From Lysinibacillus sp. FSL W8-0992 (GTDB lineage: Bacteria > Bacillota > Bacilli > Bacillales_A > Planococcaceae), in NCBI RefSeq assembly GCF_038008685.1, contig NZ_JBBOZQ010000001.1:310001-374000 (forward strand): 64,000 nt of DNA, read 5' to 3'. Positions 62,221 through 64,000 of the stretch are shown here, piece by piece. The notes below the pieces were generated by a model. It was not told where the DNA came from, made no database searches, and saw only the letters and a list, made by a program, of their open reading frames with translations. The position numbers were made by a program, and so were the translations under genes. Within the stretch, counting starts at the first letter, position 1; the number at the start of each line of letters is the position of its first letter.

Positions 62221-62955
62221 ATGAATCTAATCACTACTGCAGCAATGTATCAAATAAATTCTGAATATGTTCAGGAGAGAAAAAATCGTCATAACTTAAT
62301 AATTTGTAAGAAAACAGAAGATCGCATATCCAAATACCCTGCATCTGCTGTTTTAACAGCTGGAGGGTCTGGCGCTGGTAAATCCCATTTTATAGAAAAG
62401 CTATTCTTGAATTCACCAGATGAAGACTATGTTTTAATAGACTCTGATAATATAAAAGAAGAATTACCTGAATATGTAGAAGCTGTGAAAGAAAAGAATT
62501 TAGATGCTGCAGATATTGTTCACAAGGAAAGTGGGCATATTGCTGATTCGCTTTTAGAATTTTGTGTCTCCAAAAACTATTCTTTTATATATGATGGTAC
62601 AATGTCCAACTATGATAGATATGACAAATTAATTACTAAATTAAAGGATTCTCAATTTAATATTAGTGCTTTATACGTTGATATAGATGTTAATATTGCT
62701 TTAAGAAGAGCAATAACACGTGCGCTGAAGACTGGACGTGCTGTACCAGAGGATGTAATAAAACTAACCAATGTAGACTCAGCCAAAACTTTTCACAAGT
62801 TATTTCCACGGTTTGACGAAGCAATCATGTTCAATAATTCTAAAGAGTTTCATGCAAATAAGGACATTATTCCATTCGCAATAAAAGAGCATAGAGCATT
62901 AAAGCCTGTTAGTTTCGACGAATATAAATTGTTTATCCAAAAAGTAAATTCTTAG
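62221..62955 (+). CDS. zeta-toxin-like P-loop kinase
   Basis: A 244-residue protein with the zeta-toxin fold. It has Walker A GGSGAGKSHF (about 47-56), VLIDSDNIKEELPEY (catalytic/substrate Asp), HKESGHIADSLLEF, SFIYDGTMSN and an arginine-rich lid RRAITRALKTGRAVP. Zeta toxins phosphorylate UDP-N-acetylglucosamine and block wall synthesis unless held by an epsilon antitoxin. No epsilon gene lies upstream. GGAGG is 14 bases from this ATG, unusually far, because a five-codon leader frame uses the space; translation may be coupled. Other zeta-like kinases act on different small molecules, so toxicity is not certain. Confidence 0.8.
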   Translation: MNLITTAAMYQINSEYVQERKNRHNLIICKKTEDRISKYPASAVLTAGGSGAGKSHFIEKLFLNSPDEDYVLIDSDNIKEELPEYVEAVKEKNLDAADIVHKESGHIADSLLEFCVSKNYSFIYDGTMSNYDRYDKLITKLKDSQFNISALYVDIDVNIALRRAITRALKTGRAVPEDVIKLTNVDSAKTFHKLFPRFDEAIMFNNSKEFHANKDIIPFAIKEHRALKPVSFDEYKLFIQKVNS

Positions 62956-62987
62956 TTCACCTCCATTTTTTGTTAAAACTTTATGAA

Positions 62988-63054
62988 AAGACACCTTTTT
63001 TACAAAAAAGTTGTCTTTTTTTTAATTTAATTCAAAAAAGGATGTCTTTTTTTT
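62988..63054 (+). terminator. terminator with duplicated 3' arm
   Basis: AAGACACCTTTTTT pairs with AAAAAAGTTGTCTT around ACA, followed by T8. A second copy of the 3' arm (AAAAAAGGATGTCTTTT) lies 30 bases on and could pair with the same 5' arm instead. Confidence 0.75.
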
Positions 63055-63101
63055 GATTTAATGGGTATATTAATATTAACTATAATTTAGGGGGAGATAA
63101 T

Positions 63102-63281
63102 ATGGTCAATGTATTCGGTAATATGGTTAAGAAACTTAAAGATGAACAATTCATCAAAAGTGTTTCTGAGAGTATGCCTCCTGAACCTGAAATCACTCCT
63201 GAATTCATGGAGTCCTACAACCAATATCAAAAAAGAGCAGCTGAGCGTAAAAAAAAAGGTAAACAATTACAACTTATCTAA
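63102..63281 (+). CDS. 59-residue basic protein downstream of the zeta-like kinase
   Basis: A small gene below usual length cutoffs, with GGGGGAG five to six bases before its ATG and a terminator at 63322-63361. The product begins MVNVFGNMVKKLKDEQFIKS, has a proline-rich middle (SMPPEPEITPEF) and a very basic tail (QKRAAERKKKGKQLQ). It has no membrane segment. It lies about 145 bp after the kinase gene and beyond a terminator, so it likely has its own promoter. A role as antitoxin for the kinase is only a guess from position. A longer frame overlapping it (63109-63324) has no ribosome site. Confidence 0.68.
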   Translation: MVNVFGNMVKKLKDEQFIKSVSESMPPEPEITPEFMESYNQYQKRAAERKKKGKQLQLI

Positions 63282-63321
63282 TATAAACATTTTTGTTCTA
63301 CCTGCCAATAAAATACTTCTA

Positions 63322-63361
63322 TAAAAACAAGAATGTTGATTTAACTGCATTCTTGTTTTTT
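63322..63361 (+). terminator. terminator of the 59-residue gene
   Basis: AACAAGAATG pairs with CATTCTTGTT, followed by T7. Confidence 0.87.
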
Positions 63362-63444
63362 TATCAAATAGATAAATACCTCTTACTTCCAATCTGATTA
63401 TTATTTTAGTACCCAGAATTCTCAAAGAGATGATTTAACAAACA

Positions 63445-63468
63445 ACAAAAGACCACCCATAGGTAGTC
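63445..63468 (-). terminator. short terminator of the secreted-protein gene
   Basis: On the minus strand GACTACC pairs with GGTGGTC (one G-U), followed by TTTTGTTG. It is about 15 bases after the stop. Confidence 0.6.
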
Positions 63469-63484
63469 ATTTTACAAATATAGA

Positions 63485-63883
63485 TTAACGATTGGGATTT
63501 CGATTAATAAATCCCTCAATTTCATCAGCTAGTCTATATACAAGATCGAAATAATCCCTCTCTGTCATAACACCCTTTTTTCTCCATTTTTGCATTTCTT
63601 CATAATGGAAATTATAAAAATATCCTTCCACCTCTTTTCTTTCAATACCTTTTTCCTTGGCCATTTCAGATATAGAAAGACCTTCATTCCAATTGTGATT
63701 ATATTCCTCCATGCTCATCCCTAAGAAATTACATATTGCCTCATAATCGTATTTAACATGATATATTACCGTTCCTTCATTTTTTTCTTCTTTTTCTTGT
63801 TTATTTTCTTCTGCATGAATTAATGTTGAAAAGGATAAAACTAAGGTTAATAAAAGAAAAAAACTTTTAAAAATGAATTTCAT
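63485..63883 (-). CDS. secreted hypothetical protein
   Basis: A 132-residue protein with a clear signal peptide (MKFIFKSFFLLLTLVLSFST, cleavage near HAEE) followed by an acidic Lys/Glu-rich stretch and a helical region. The region MSMEEYNHNWNEGLSISEMA reads like a helix-turn-helix-type or sporulation-protein-like fold (KEKGIERKEVEGYF), but it would lie outside the cytoplasm. GGAGG is seven bases before the ATG. I do not recognise a family; the gene is monocistronic. Confidence 0.75.
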   Translation of the reverse strand: MKFIFKSFFLLLTLVLSFSTLIHAEENKQEKEEKNEGTVIYHVKYDYEAICNFLGMSMEEYNHNWNEGLSISEMAKEKGIERKEVEGYFYNFHYEEMQKWRKKGVMTERDYFDLVYRLADEIEGFINRNPNR

Positions 63884-64000
63884 TATAGAACCTCCAATCT
63901 TTATTAAATTTAATGTGTGAGGATTTAGTAATAACTATGTGAACACCTACTTTCCACTTTCTCTCTACCTTACCAACCAATTATTTATATTCGGTTTGCT

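Noticed and set aside
63109-63324. 71-codon frame downstream of the zeta-like kinase
   Set aside because: It overlaps the 59-residue gene in another frame; only the latter has a ribosome site and ends before the terminator with sensible composition.

Overview
The window looks like chromosome of a low-GC Gram-positive of the Bacillaceae/Planococcaceae, most probably Lysinibacillus or a close relative. The basis is strong GGAGG-type ribosome binding sites, many TTG and GTG starts, Rho-independent terminators after most genes, Bacillus-type proteins (HemAT, PdaC, PepT, NhaC, an S-box leader) and two families of intergenic repeats that I associate with this group. This is inference from content; no rRNA or tRNA gene is present. 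I see no prophage, insertion sequence or CRISPR array.

Layout. 1-9 kb: a PAS-PAS-GGDEF-EAL signalling protein, a split ThrE-type amino-acid exporter, a PdaC-like peptidoglycan deacetylase, a secreted beta-propeller protein, and a WYL regulator beside an SRPBCC protein. 9.5-13.4 kb: a three-gene operon (aldehyde dehydrogenase, lysine 6-dehydrogenase/saccharopine-reductase-like enzyme, acyl-CoA dehydrogenase) that reads as lysine catabolism. 13.8-25 kb: an AIM24 protein; an operon of XRE-cupin regulator, EutH-type permease and aminopeptidase P; a hydroxyacid dehydrogenase; the HemAT oxygen sensor; UppP; a membrane phosphoesterase; a long-chain-type acyl-CoA dehydrogenase. 25-31 kb: a two-component system with an unannotated 51-residue membrane protein between regulator and kinase, a drug/metabolite exporter, and a homoserine dehydrogenase lacking the ACT domain. 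31-43 kb: MetY under a SAM-I riboswitch, PlsY, a succinyl-CoA:acetate CoA-transferase, a nitroreductase, PepT and several membrane proteins. 43-52 kb: a Fur-box-controlled small RNA candidate, a FhuF-like Fe-S protein, a dipeptide-epimerase-like enzyme with a divergent regulator, NhaC, an M20 amidohydrolase, a new 47-residue gene and a threefold 230-bp tandem repeat. 52-61 kb: a TAXI-type TRAP transporter with a DUF1850 protein, tandem Cu/Zn superoxide dismutase lipoproteins, a LysM-3D wall protein, a kinase remnant, an HD phosphohydrolase, a zinc-finger membrane protein and a PhnA-like protein. 61.5-64 kb is more AT-rich and gene-poor: a structured RNA candidate, a lone zeta-toxin-like kinase, a 59-residue gene and a secreted protein.

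The most notable item is at 43.27-43.47 kb on the minus strand. A perfect TTGACA box, 17-bp spacer and TATCAT -10 are overlaid by a 19-of-19 Fur box. About 165 nt of transcript follows, with C-rich unpaired stretches, ending in a terminator whose pairing only makes sense on that strand. It lies between two convergent genes and reads like an FsrA-type iron-sparing RNA. Second is the 61.77-62.00 kb plus-strand unit, which folds into nested long-range helices enclosing three hairpins and ends in a strong terminator. I could not match it to a known RNA class.

Starts were moved inward from the longest reading frame wherever a Shine-Dalgarno sequence clearly pointed to an internal codon; each entry says so.
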